From assembly GCA_024639165.1 (NCBI GenBank), contig JAHEIX010000008.1:34640-98639 (forward strand): a stretch of DNA of 64,000 nucleotides. Direction: 5' to 3'. A program made the translations under genes and the position numbers. This DNA comes from UBA7446 sp024639165 (lineage in GTDB: Bacteria > Bacteroidota > Bacteroidia > Flavobacteriales > Flavobacteriaceae). The notes beneath the pieces are model-generated. The model had not been told where the DNA came from. It saw only the letters and a program-made list of their open reading frames with translations, and did no database searches. Each line of letters begins with the position of its first letter. The first letter of the stretch is position 1. Of this stretch, positions 9,158-17,233 are shown piece after piece.

Positions 9158-10429
9158 TCAGTTGATGATGTCAAACCCAGTGTAGGGTACTAGTACTTTT
9201 GGTATATGTATGCCATCAGGCTTTTGATGGTTTTCCAACAGTCCTGCCACAATACGCGGTAGGGCAAGGGCACTTCCGTTGAGCGTATGTGCAAGTTGCT
9301 TTTTACCATCTTTCCCTTTATAGCGTAGTTTTAATCTATTGGCTTGAAAGGATTCAAAATTAGATACAGAGCTCACTTCCAGCCAGCGATTTTGCGCTGT
9401 AGAAAACACCTCAAAATCATAGGTTAAGGCAGCAGTAAACCCTAGGTCGCCCCCACAAAGGCGTAGTATGCGGTAAGGCAAATCCAAGGAAGCTAAAAGG
9501 TTTCCTATATGATCTACCATTTCGTCCAAGGCAGCGTAAGATTTATCAGGATGTGATATACGTACCACTTCCACTTTGTCAAACTGGTGCAGGCGGTTAA
9601 GTCCGCGTACATGTGCGCCATAGCTTCCTGCCTCACGTCTAAAACAAGGGGTATAGGCTGTGAGTTTAACAGGTAATGTGTCTTCATGGATCAAGCTGTC
9701 ACGGTATAGGTTTGTTACGGGCACTTCGGCAGTTGGGATTAGGTATAAGTCATCCTCTGTAACGTGATACATTTGCCCTTCTTTATCGGGCAATTGCCCA
9801 GTACCTAAGCCAGAGGCTTCATTTACCAAATGGGGTACTTGTACTTCGCCATAGCCAGCAGCTGTATTAAAATCTAAGAAATAATTGATTAGTGCACGTT
9901 GTAGTTTGGCACCCTTTCCCGTATAAACTGGAAATCCAGCGCCTGTGATTTTCGCACCCAATTCAAAGTCAATAAGCTTGTATTTTTTCGCCAATTCCCA
10001 ATGTGGCAATGCAGCATCGTCTAGGGTTGGGATATTTCCTTTTTGGAGAACTTCTTCGTTGTCTTGATCAGAGTTGCCACTTGGAACACTTGGGTGTGGA
10101 ATGTTGGGCAGCTGATAAAGCACTTCTTGTAACTGGGTAGTGACTTCTTGTAAGGTGTCTTGAAGTTCTTTTGAGCTGGCCTTAAGTGCAGCAGACTCTT
10201 GTTTTTTAGCAGTTGCTTCTTCGCTAGCCCCTTGTTTGAATAGCTGTCCAATTTCTTTGGCAATGGCATTGGCTTGTGCTAGGGTTTGGTCAAGTGTTGC
10301 TTGGGTAGCACGTCGTTTTTCGTCCAAGGAAAGCAATGTCGTTAATTGAGGCGCAGCATCGATGTTGCGTTTTTGCAACCCAGCTACCACTTGGTCAAAA
10401 TGTTCACGAACGTGTGCAGGAATCAGCAT
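9158..10429 (-). CDS. serS: Seryl-tRNA synthetase
   Basis: A 423-residue class II synthetase that charges tRNA-Ser and supplies the substrate for selenocysteine where present. The N-terminal about 110 residues form the long antiparallel coiled-coil arm that grips the tRNA variable loop. The catalytic core has motif 2 (FRREAGSYGAHVRGLNRLHQ) and motif 3 (GSALALPRIVAGLLE). Length and order are typical. It follows ribF by 11 bp. Confidence 0.96.
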   Translation of the reverse strand: MLIPAHVREHFDQVVAGLQKRNIDAAPQLTTLLSLDEKRRATQATLDQTLAQANAIAKEIGQLFKQGASEEATAKKQESAALKASSKELQDTLQEVTTQLQEVLYQLPNIPHPSVPSGNSDQDNEEVLQKGNIPTLDDAALPHWELAKKYKLIDFELGAKITGAGFPVYTGKGAKLQRALINYFLDFNTAAGYGEVQVPHLVNEASGLGTGQLPDKEGQMYHVTEDDLYLIPTAEVPVTNLYRDSLIHEDTLPVKLTAYTPCFRREAGSYGAHVRGLNRLHQFDKVEVVRISHPDKSYAALDEMVDHIGNLLASLDLPYRILRLCGGDLGFTAALTYDFEVFSTAQNRWLEVSSVSNFESFQANRLKLRYKGKDGKKQLAHTLNGSALALPRIVAGLLENHQKPDGIHIPKVLVPYTGFDIIN

Positions 10430-10440
10430 AATCGTATTTT

Positions 10441-11376
10441 TTACAAAGGTAAAGTTTTGTACTCAGTCAGAATAAAATCCTTGTCTTTTTCCAACTGTAG
10501 TTGTAAGTCTGCCATAGAATCAAATTTTACTTCGTCTCTAACTCGGTCTAGTAAAGCCACTTGCAGCCGTTGGTCATACACGTTGCCAGACCAATTGATG
10601 ATGTGCAGCTCTATGCTCTGCTGTTGGCCGTTTACTGTGGGATTTGTACCAATATTCATCATCCCCAAGTACCATTTGTTTGCGATGTTCACTTGCGCGG
10701 TGTAAACCCCTTCTTTAGGGATGATTTTATCTGGATTTTCCACCGAGATGTTGGCTGTTGGAAACCCAATAGTTCTCCCTTTTTTGTGTCCTTTGATCAC
10801 AGTGCCTGTGAGGGTAAAGGGGTGGCCCAAATAGGCGTTTGCCGTTGCGATGTCGCCCGCGGATAAAGCCGTTCTAATTTTGGTTGAGCTTATGGAAATA
10901 TTATCCAATTGTTGGGGATTGATTTGGGTAACGCCAAAATCATAGATATTTCCGAAATGCTCGAGGTCATCTACGGCAGCTGCACGGTTTTTTCCAAAGC
11001 GGTGGTTGTGGCCAATAACAATTTCTTTGGTATTGAGCAGTTTGAGCAGTATGGCTTCAATGTATGCTGCAGCACTCAATTGTGAAAAGCTTTTGGTAAA
11101 AGGATGCACCACTACATGGTTTAGGCCATGGCGCTCTAGAGTAGCAGCACGTTCTTCTAATGTTTGGATAAGCGGCATAGGCGCGTTGGGCTGAAGTACT
11201 TTCCTTGGATGTGGATCAAACGTCAACAACACAGATGCAAGCCCTGATTTTTTTGCTTTCTCAACCACTTGCGTAATGATTTCTTGATGTCCTAAGTGTA
11301 CGCCGTCAAAAGTACCCACGGTAACTATGGTTTTTTTTGAAGTTGTAAACGTAGCGCTGTTTCTAATGATACTCAT
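10441..11376 (-). CDS. ribF: Bifunctional riboflavin kinase/FAD synthetase RibF
   Basis: Converts riboflavin to FMN and FMN to FAD. The N-terminal adenylyltransferase domain has the HxGH-type nucleotidyl-transfer motif in GTFDGVHLGHQEII and the later ISSTKIRTAL. The C-terminal flavokinase domain has KGRTIGFPTANI and VYTAQV. The 311-residue length is normal. Its start overlaps the pth stop by 4 bp. Confidence 0.95.
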   Translation of the reverse strand: MSIIRNSATFTTSKKTIVTVGTFDGVHLGHQEIITQVVEKAKKSGLASVLLTFDPHPRKVLQPNAPMPLIQTLEERAATLERHGLNHVVVHPFTKSFSQLSAAAYIEAILLKLLNTKEIVIGHNHRFGKNRAAAVDDLEHFGNIYDFGVTQINPQQLDNISISSTKIRTALSAGDIATANAYLGHPFTLTGTVIKGHKKGRTIGFPTANISVENPDKIIPKEGVYTAQVNIANKWYLGMMNIGTNPTVNGQQQSIELHIINWSGNVYDQRLQVALLDRVRDEVKFDSMADLQLQLEKDKDFILTEYKTLPL

Positions 11377-12005
11377 GCGGGATCTAGGGCATTTCCATTA
11401 AACGTATTCATGGCATTTGACGCACCATCTCCCACAAAAGACAAACTTGCCTGTGCTGCTTTGTCTACACCAAAAGGGAGTAAGGTAGCCTCGTCTTTTG
11501 CCCATGGCTGCAGAACAAAATCAACTTGCTTGCCCCTACCAAAGGCTGAGCCAATTCCAAAACGCAGTCTTGCATAGGCTGTTGTATTTAGTTGGCCACA
11601 AACATCTTGTAGGCCATTGTGTCCTCCTGCAGATCCTTTTTGTCGCATTCTCAAGGTTCCGAAGTCCAAGTGGATGTCGTCTGTAATGACCAATATATTT
11701 TTTAGGGGAATATTCTTTTGTTTCATCCAGTAGCGTACGGCTTTACCGCTTCTATTCATAAAGGTACTGGGCTTTAGTAGGTAAACTGTTTTTCCTTTAT
11801 GCCTGAATTGGGCTAGGTCGCCTAGGCGGAGGGTTTCGAAACGAACTTCCTTTTGCTTTGCTACTTCGTCGAGCACCTCAAATCCGATATTGTGTCGGGT
11901 ACCGCTGTATTCGGGGCCTATGTTACCCAAACCAACAAGCAAAAAAGATTTCATAGCCGTTTCATTTTTTTTGGCTGATGAAAAAAAAGGAATGCGAAGT
12001 TTCAT
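11373..12005 (-). CDS. pth: Peptidyl-tRNA hydrolase
   Basis: Releases tRNA from prematurely dropped peptidyl-tRNA. The signature GLGNIGPEYSGTRHNIGFEV carries the catalytic His and substrate-binding Asn, and KPSTFMNRSG and TDDIHLDFGTLRMRQKGS follow. As written it is 210 residues with a 17-residue N-terminal extension; an internal ATG (MKSFLLVGLGN) would give the standard length of about 193 and may be the true start. The rplY-pth neighbourhood is a common bacterial pairing. Confidence 0.93.
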   Translation of the reverse strand: MKLRIPFFSSAKKNETAMKSFLLVGLGNIGPEYSGTRHNIGFEVLDEVAKQKEVRFETLRLGDLAQFRHKGKTVYLLKPSTFMNRSGKAVRYWMKQKNIPLKNILVITDDIHLDFGTLRMRQKGSAGGHNGLQDVCGQLNTTAYARLRFGIGSAFGRGKQVDFVLQPWAKDEATLLPFGVDKAAQASLSFVGDGASNAMNTFNGNALDPA

Positions 12006-12021
12006 CAGTGTAAAAATAAAA

Positions 12022-12051
12022 AAAGCATCCCAGTGTTTCGTAGGATGCTTT
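12022..12051 (-). terminator. Hairpin terminator between rplY and pth
   Basis: AAAGCATCC and GGATGCTTT form a perfect 9-bp stem with a 12-nt loop. On the minus strand it is followed by a T-rich run. It lies between rplY and pth, so it probably attenuates rather than fully separates the two. Confidence 0.65.
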
Positions 12052-12073
12052 AAAAAATTGATTTATTTTAATC

Positions 12074-12727
12074 CTATTCTTCAGCAGAAGCGCCTTCTTC
12101 AGTACTTCCTTCGGCACCTTGCTCAGCTCCTTCAGCTCCTTCTTCAGCACCTTCCACTTCATCTTCGATTTTAAGTGAAACTCTGGATGTACGTACTTGA
12201 CATACAACGGTGTTGTCTGGGTGTAAGAATTTGAATTTTTCGTCAGCAACTTCTGTAACGTACAACTTGTCTCCAAGCTCAAGTTCAGAAATATCTGCTT
12301 CGATTACGTCAGGCAAATTGGCTGGTAAAGCCCGTACTTTTAGCTTGCGCTTGTTACGACTTAATACCCCACCTGAGTTAAGTACACCTGGCGCTGCTCC
12401 TTTAATCACAACAGGAATATTCATAGAAACTTCCTTGTCGTCAAATAATTGATAAAAGTCGATGTGTAGAATTTTATCAGAAACAGGGTGAAACTGAATG
12501 TCCTGCAAAATGGCATTAAACGTTCCGTTATCGCCTAGGTCGATAACCACCGTATGCGCATTAGGAGTATATACTAGCTTGGCAAACGCTCTTTCGTCTG
12601 CAGCAAAGTGCACTGGCGTTTCCCCTCCGTATAATACGCAAGGAACCTCTCCAGCATTACGTAGGGCTTTGGTAGCTACCTTGCCCACGCTTTCTCTTTT
12701 AGATCCGTTGATGGTAATTGATTTCAT
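12074..12727 (-). CDS. rplY: 50S ribosomal protein L25 (CTC/TL5 form)
   Basis: A 217-residue L25 of the long type. The N-terminal 5S rRNA-binding domain begins MKSITINGSKRESVGK. The C-terminal beta domain contains GAAPGVLNSGGVLS and KVRALPANLPDVIEADIS, the typical TL5/CTC signature. The last about 30 residues are an acidic Glu/Gly/Ala tail (repeats of EGAE), a common disordered extension in Bacteroidota. It sits 12 bp downstream of prs in the same orientation. Confidence 0.95.
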   Translation of the reverse strand: MKSITINGSKRESVGKVATKALRNAGEVPCVLYGGETPVHFAADERAFAKLVYTPNAHTVVIDLGDNGTFNAILQDIQFHPVSDKILHIDFYQLFDDKEVSMNIPVVIKGAAPGVLNSGGVLSRNKRKLKVRALPANLPDVIEADISELELGDKLYVTEVADEKFKFLHPDNTVVCQVRTSRVSLKIEDEVEGAEEGAEGAEQGAEGSTEEGASAEE

Positions 12728-12739
12728 ATTTGTTGTTTA

Positions 12740-13681
12740 TTACATGATAAATTTGCTTGAGATAGACTCGTTGTGGTGTACATTATACATCACATCAGCA
12801 AACAATTGAGCACAGCTCAATACTTTAATTTTTTTACTCTTTTTCGCAAGCGGTATAGAGTCGGTTACGATGAGTTCAGATAATTGTGATGCTTCAACAC
12901 GTTCGTAAGCTTCACCAGAAAGTAGGGGGTGTGTACAAACAGCACGTACGCTCTTGGCGCCACGTTCCATCATAAGATCGGCAGCACGAGTAAGTGTTCC
13001 TGCGGTATCGACCATGTCATCTACCAATACAACATTTTTACCTTTCACATCTCCAATGAGCTCCATATGCGAAATGATGTTGGCTTTTTTGCGTTGTTTG
13101 TAGCAGATAACCACATCGCTTTCTAAAAACCGTGAATAGGCATATGCTCTTTTCGAACCGCCCATATCTGGTGAGGCTATGGTAAGGTCGTCAAGATTTA
13201 GTGACTTGAGGTAAGGCAAAAACAATGAGGATGCAAACAAATGATCAACGGGTTTTTCAAAGAACCCTTGAATTTGATCGGCGTGCAAATCCATGGTGAT
13301 GATGCGTGTAGCACCGGCTGTTTCCAACAATTTGGCTACTAACTTTGCCCCTATCGGAACTCTTGGTTTGTCTTTGCGGTCTTGTCTTGCCCAACCAAAA
13401 TAAGGCATCACGGCAGTAATATGTCGTGCTGAAGCGCGTTTGGCGGCATCGAGCATAAGCAACATTTCCATCAAATTATCGGATGTGGGGTTGGTAGAAC
13501 CTATTATAAAAATACGAGATCCACGGACCGATTCTTCGAAGGAAGGTTGGTATTCACCATCGCTGTATCGAGAAAACAGTACATTACCCATAGCAATGCC
13601 GTATTGCTTAGCAATCTCCTTGGCTAAGGTTGTACTTTGCGTACAAGCAAAAATCTTCGATTCGATGGTTGTTTTTCCCAT
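12740..13681 (-). CDS. prs: Ribose-phosphate pyrophosphokinase
   Basis: Makes PRPP from ribose 5-phosphate and ATP for nucleotide, histidine and tryptophan synthesis. Diagnostic segments are FSRYSDGEYQPSFEESVRG, YFGWARQDRKDKPRVPIGAK (flexible loop and ATP site) and the PRPP-binding loop VLVDDMVDTAGTLTRAA. I set the start at 13681 (MGKTTIESK), giving 313 residues. A longer reading frame to 13759 overlaps the promoter box at 13700-13707 and is not expected to be translated. Confidence 0.95.
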   Translation of the reverse strand: MGKTTIESKIFACTQSTTLAKEIAKQYGIAMGNVLFSRYSDGEYQPSFEESVRGSRIFIIGSTNPTSDNLMEMLLMLDAAKRASARHITAVMPYFGWARQDRKDKPRVPIGAKLVAKLLETAGATRIITMDLHADQIQGFFEKPVDHLFASSLFLPYLKSLNLDDLTIASPDMGGSKRAYAYSRFLESDVVICYKQRKKANIISHMELIGDVKGKNVVLVDDMVDTAGTLTRAADLMMERGAKSVRAVCTHPLLSGEAYERVEASQLSELIVTDSIPLAKKSKKIKVLSCAQLFADVMYNVHHNESISSKFIM

Positions 13682-13699
13682 AGTTTTTTGTGCGGGATG

Positions 13700-13707
13700 C
13701 AAATGTA
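13700..13707 (-). promoter_or_regulatory. Bacteroidota -7 box for the prs operon
   Basis: Minus-strand TACATTTG, an exact TAnnTTTG, 18 bp before the prs ATG. It probably drives prs-rplY and, by read-through, the genes to the left. Confidence 0.55.
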
Positions 13708-13772
13708 GGAATTTATTTGAGCCTGCATAAATGCTTGGCCGTTTTTTCTTGGAAAGCATTAAAAATATTGGC

Positions 13773-13780
13773 TACATTTG
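13773..13780 (+). promoter_or_regulatory. Promoter of tRNA-Leu(CAA)
   Basis: TACATTTG (-7) is preceded by TTG with a 21-bp spacer, the expected Bacteroidota -33/-7 arrangement. It ends 10 bp before the tRNA. Confidence 0.6.
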
Positions 13781-13790
13781 CCTTCCTTTA

Positions 13791-13872
13791 GCCTCGGTGG
13801 CGGAATTGGTAGACGCGCCGGATTCAAAATCCGGTTCTGCAAGGAGTGTGGGTTCGATTCCCACCCGAGGTA
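13791..13872 (+). tRNA. tRNA-Leu (anticodon CAA)
   Basis: An 82-nt class II tRNA. The acceptor arm GCCTCGG pairs with CCGAGGT (terminal G-U). The D-arm contains GGAATTGGTAGAC, the anticodon loop reads TTCAAAA with anticodon CAA (codon UUG), the variable arm is long, and the T-arm is GTGGGTTCGATTCCCAC. CCA is not encoded. Confidence 0.95.
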
Positions 13873-13875
13873 CTT

Positions 13876-13900
13876 AGCCCAGCATAACGTTGGGCTTTTT
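13876..13900 (+). terminator. Rho-independent terminator after tRNA-Leu
   Basis: AGCCCA and TGGGCT form a stem with a 9-nt loop, followed by TTTTT. Confidence 0.75.
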
Positions 13901-13957
13901 TATTTCAATACTGCCCTTAGTTTGGCTTGCGTGGGCGTGAACAGCTTTGATGCATAG

Positions 13958-15106
13958 CTATTTTGGAGCTGTAGCCCACCACACGGAACTGGGCTCAGGT
14001 AATTTGTCAATCCTAATGGGCGTGCCTATTTTTGGCGACACTATGGGAACGCCGAGTGTTCTGGCTTTTTTGCGAATCTGCAATATGGGGGCAGTCCAGG
14101 CATGCGATGATAGTTTGAATGCACCCCAATGAATGGGCATAATTGCTTTAGTTTTTAAATCCAGCCCTGCTTGTACGCTTTCCTCTGGGAACATATGAAT
14201 ATCTGGCCACATGGTATTGTATTGACCGCATTCAATCAGCGCAAGGTCAAAAGGACCATAATTTTCTCCAATTTGCGCAAAGTGCTTTCCGTATCCGCTG
14301 TCCCCGCTGAAGTATATGTTCGCATCCTTGGATGTTATCACCCATGAACTCCATAATGTGCTTTTGCGATTGTTGAATTTTCTACCCGAAAAATGCTGTG
14401 CTGGGGTACATGTCAATTTAATGTTTTTAAAAGCAGTTGCTTCCCACCAGTCTTTTTCATGGATTTTGGCACGGCTGACTCCCCAAGCTTCCAAATGGAC
14501 GCCAACGCCTAGTGGGACAAAATAAGCGCCTACCTTATCCTTTAACTTTACAATAGATGCATAGTCTAAATGATCATAGTGGTCGTGAGAGATAATGACA
14601 GCGTCTATCTTGGGTAGGTTTTCTATTTCAATGGGTAGTTCGTCGCTAAAGCGTTTGCTTCCCAACCATGGATGAGGTGCTGGCACATCACCAAACATGG
14701 GGTCGATGAGCATAACAGAACCAGCCATATGCATCAAAAACGTGGAATGCCCAAACCAATATAATTTGGTTCCATCTGCTGAGGCGGTAATGTCTGCTGG
14801 GTTTATTTTTTGAACCGCTATGTTTTGTTCAGGAACTCCGTTTTCAACGTTTTCAAAAAAGAATTTTCGGATAATTTTTAGGACTTTACTTAGGCCAAAA
14901 TCTTTTGCAGTTTCTCTGTTTTGATTGTGAAAAACACCATTCTCGAACTGTTGGGAATCTACATATTGCTCTTGTAGTTCCTTCGTTACATCACCTCCAA
15001 AAGAGGGGTAAAAAGCCACAAAGAGTTGAAAGCTAACAACTACTATGATTAGCAATACTCCAACATATAGTACCATCCGACCTATTAGGGATTTTATTTT
15101 TTTCAA
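13958..15106 (-). CDS. Membrane-anchored metallo-beta-lactamase-fold hydrolase (RomA/NAPE-PLD-like)
   Basis: A 382-residue protein. One N-terminal membrane segment (about residues 10-30) anchors it. The remainder is a metallo-beta-lactamase fold with the dinuclear-metal motif HDHYDH in AVIISHDHYDHLDYASI, FSGDSGYG for the bridging Asp, and late MPIHWGAFKL for another His. WFGHSTFLMHMAGSVMLIDP near the start is characteristic of the UlaG/RomA/NAPE-PLD branch, whose members cleave phosphodiester or lactone substrates. The actual substrate cannot be told. No operon partner is visible. Confidence 0.8.
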   Translation of the reverse strand: MKKIKSLIGRMVLYVGVLLIIVVVSFQLFVAFYPSFGGDVTKELQEQYVDSQQFENGVFHNQNRETAKDFGLSKVLKIIRKFFFENVENGVPEQNIAVQKINPADITASADGTKLYWFGHSTFLMHMAGSVMLIDPMFGDVPAPHPWLGSKRFSDELPIEIENLPKIDAVIISHDHYDHLDYASIVKLKDKVGAYFVPLGVGVHLEAWGVSRAKIHEKDWWEATAFKNIKLTCTPAQHFSGRKFNNRKSTLWSSWVITSKDANIYFSGDSGYGKHFAQIGENYGPFDLALIECGQYNTMWPDIHMFPEESVQAGLDLKTKAIMPIHWGAFKLSSHAWTAPILQIRKKARTLGVPIVSPKIGTPIRIDKLPEPSSVWWATAPK

Positions 15107-15151
15107 TTCGGTGTACCTTATAAGTATTTAGCTCGCTAAGATAGGTAAGTA

Positions 15152-15350
15152 TGCTAACGTCTCCGGCTATGAGTAGTACGGGAATAAACAGGCGATTAAG
15201 TTCCGATTAAGCACTTAGCCAAAACTTTTTATTTTGTTTTAATTTTTCATTTTAAAAGCCAAATCAAAAGATTTGGCGGGCATAATAAAATACACTAACT
15301 TTTGGATTAAACACCTAAACCCGTATTAATTATAGCCATTGTTGGGCGTA
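15152..15350 (-). repeat. attC-like recombination site with long folded interior
   Basis: On the plus strand this reads TGCTAAC, 6 nt, GGCTAT, 7 nt, ACGGG, about 137 nt, CCCGT, 7 nt, ATAGCC, 3 nt, GTTGGGC. GGCTAT/ATAGCC and ACGGG/CCCGT are perfectly complementary, and the outer pair shares the AAC/GTT core. This is the organisation of an integron attC (R, L, variable structure, L, R). Within the interior is a perfect 8-bp hairpin GCCAAATC-AAAA-GATTTGGC (15258-15277). The outer box GTTGGGCGTA (15341-15350) is inversely repeated as TACGCCCAAC at 16242-16251, at the other end of the HEPN gene. The motif match is seen; function as attC is inferred. Confidence 0.6.
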
Positions 15351-15355
15351 GTTTT

Positions 15356-16231
15356 TTATATTTCTTTAATCTGTTTTTCGATATTATTTACGAATTTTTG
15401 AATTTCTTTTAAATGTGATTCTATATCTTCCTTATTCAATAAAATAAATTTACCATTTTTTGTTTTTCCATTTCGATGCACTATATCGTGTCTTGTTTTA
15501 ATGTTCTTCATTAGATTCTCAATTGATGGAAAAATTACTCCCAATGAATCTTTATACATTCCTCTGACTTTTGGGAGGTCGTGATAAATTACATCTAAAA
15601 GTTCTTTTTTGACGATATCATATAAGCTATCTAGTTGGTCATAAATATTTCCCAATTCGAATTTTCGGTTATTTATTCTTTTGTAAGTTTTTACAAAATT
15701 CCTGAAGAATACTTCATCTTGAATGACTTCCTTGATTAATGTAGAAGATAAATAATCTTCAAGACAGGTTATGCCACCTGAAAAAACCAATTTTCTTATA
15801 GTTTTCTCGTGTGTTTCTTTTTTAAAAGATTGTGAGTTAAGTTCCATTAGACTTTTTATCTCTTCCTCAAATCTTTCAATTGAATTATCAGAGCGAAGAA
15901 TTGCGTCTACTTGGTCTTCTTCATAGGAATATAGTCCATAGTCATAAGTAATAGCTTCTAGAATGTCCTTTTTCTCAACTTTTTCTATTTCGATATAACC
16001 GCTTTCCTCATTATCTTCAAAGCCTACGTGAATGATATGCCATTTATCGCATTTAGGACAAGTTTTTTCTCTAGCATTTGTGTAAAAAAAGTCTTCTTTG
16101 TCGTGATATTCTGGGTCAAATATTTCCGGAATTTCAATTTTTTCGGATAGCAGACGTGTTCCACAATTTGAGCAATTAAATCGTACTTCAACAAATTCAA
16201 AGTCTAGTAAGTCAACATTTTTGAATTCCAT
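15356..16231 (-). CDS. Zinc-ribbon plus HEPN-domain protein (possible RNase/abortive-infection gene)
   Basis: A 291-residue protein not otherwise recognised. The N-terminus has two CxxC pairs (C20/C23 in FNCSNCGTR, C58/C61 in KTCPKCDKW), a probable zinc ribbon. The C-terminal half is helical and ends with TRHDIVHRNG, in which R247 and H252 form the Rx4H motif of HEPN domains. That motif is the RNase active site in many toxins and defence proteins. No nucleotidyltransferase partner or signal peptide is present. Base composition is markedly AT-richer than neighbours. The gene is bounded by attC-like and attI-like sequences and diverges from a recombinase, as an integron cassette would. A defence function is inference; a non-catalytic HEPN role is possible. 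Confidence 0.6.
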   Translation of the reverse strand: MEFKNVDLLDFEFVEVRFNCSNCGTRLLSEKIEIPEIFDPEYHDKEDFFYTNAREKTCPKCDKWHIIHVGFEDNEESGYIEIEKVEKKDILEAITYDYGLYSYEEDQVDAILRSDNSIERFEEEIKSLMELNSQSFKKETHEKTIRKLVFSGGITCLEDYLSSTLIKEVIQDEVFFRNFVKTYKRINNRKFELGNIYDQLDSLYDIVKKELLDVIYHDLPKVRGMYKDSLGVIFPSIENLMKNIKTRHDIVHRNGKTKNGKFILLNKEDIESHLKEIQKFVNNIEKQIKEI

Positions 16232-16241
16232 TTGTTTTAAT

Positions 16242-16366
16242 TACGCCCAACACCTAAATATACGCATTGCGTATATCCCATTTTTATGTGGTTCGTATAT
16301 CCATTTTTAGTGATTTGAAGTATCTTTCTAGAAATCAATGAAATAGCGTATATTTAAAACGTATAT
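16242..16366. repeat. attI-like region with repeated recombinase-site motifs
   Basis: The 157-bp gap between the HEPN gene and the recombinase contains TACGCCCAAC (16242-16251), AACACCTAAA (16249-16258, also at 15310-15319), a palindrome ATATACGC-ATT-GCGTATAT (16258-16276), and direct repeats of CGTATAT at 16270, 16294, 16347 and 16360. The first two repeats extend as CGTATATCC followed by ATTTTTA. Repeated and inverted short motifs beside the crossover core resemble the accessory and simple integrase-binding sites of an integron attI. No ORF or clear promoter was found here; promoters for both divergent genes must lie inside it. Confidence 0.5.
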
Positions 16367-16388
16367 CGATTTACCTAAAGCGAATGTT

Positions 16389-17231
16389 ATGTGCCCCAAC
16401 ACCAACAGCCTGCTCTCCGATTTTGAGGTCAAATTACGCCTGCAACGTTATGCGCCTTCAACCGTAAAAACCTATAAGAATGCCTTAGCTAAGTTCTTGA
16501 ATGCCTTTCAGCACAAGGATTTAGCCCAAGTGAACCTTGAACAAATTCAAGATTTTATGCACCACTTGCAAACAAAGCACCGCATAAGCCCTGTCTATCA
16601 AAAACAAATTTTAGTAAGTATTGTTAAGTTTTATTTGCTTTATTACAATCGTAAACTAGAGCTGTCAATGCTTTATCCCAAACGAAACCCCAAACCACTC
16701 CCTAAATACTTAACCGTAGTAGAAGTCAAAAGACTCCTGCAGCAGTGCGCCAACCTGAAGCACAGCTGTATTTTAAAAATTTTATATGGCTGCGGGGTAC
16801 GTGTATCCGAGGTCCTTGCACTTAAAATTGCAGATATTGATTCCGCTGCCATGCGCATACATATCCGAGCTGCTAAAGGTAAAAAAGACCGTGTGGTGCC
16901 TTTGCCGCAAACATTGCTTCACAACCTGCGTCAATACTACCTAGCCTATCACCCCAATGACTATCTTTTTGAAGGGCAACATGGCGGAAATTATTCCGCA
17001 AAAAGCATTCAAAACTTCATTAAAAAATATGCGCGAGAAGCCAAGATTCAAAAATCGGTAACGCCACACATGTTGCGCCATTCCTATGCCACCCACCAAC
17101 TCGAAAATGGTGTCAACATCAGGTATGTGCAAGCGTTATTAGGGCATAACTCCATCAAAACCACCGAGCTGTATACGCATGTTGCCAAAATCTCAAAAAA
17201 TAACATTGCAAGTCCGCTAGATCATTTGTAG
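16389..17231 (+). CDS. Tyrosine recombinase, IntI/Xer-related
   Basis: A 280-residue site-specific recombinase. An N-terminal SAM-like core-binding domain occupies about residues 5-95 and a C-terminal catalytic domain about 105-280. All catalytic residues are present: R138 (GCGVRVSEV), K164 (AKGKKDR), H227 and R230 (HMLRHSYATH), H253 (LLGHNS) and nucleophile Y262 (TTELYTHV). The end, KNNIASPLDHL, resembles the terminal SPLD segment of integron integrases rather than XerC/XerD. However, the roughly 20-residue insertion typical of IntI between the K and HxxR motifs is absent. It diverges from the HEPN gene across an attI-like region, and its stop lies 2 bp from the convergent umuD stop. Confidence 0.85.
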   Translation: MCPNTNSLLSDFEVKLRLQRYAPSTVKTYKNALAKFLNAFQHKDLAQVNLEQIQDFMHHLQTKHRISPVYQKQILVSIVKFYLLYYNRKLELSMLYPKRNPKPLPKYLTVVEVKRLLQQCANLKHSCILKILYGCGVRVSEVLALKIADIDSAAMRIHIRAAKGKKDRVVPLPQTLLHNLRQYYLAYHPNDYLFEGQHGGNYSAKSIQNFIKKYAREAKIQKSVTPHMLRHSYATHQLENGVNIRYVQALLGHNSIKTTELYTHVAKISKNNIASPLDHL

Positions 17232-17233
17232 CC

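Noticed and set aside
15258..15277. Perfect hairpin GCCAAATC-AAAA-GATTTGGC as a terminator
   Set aside because: It lacks an adjacent T-run directly after the stem on either strand and lies inside the larger attC-like fold, so it is better read as part of that structure.
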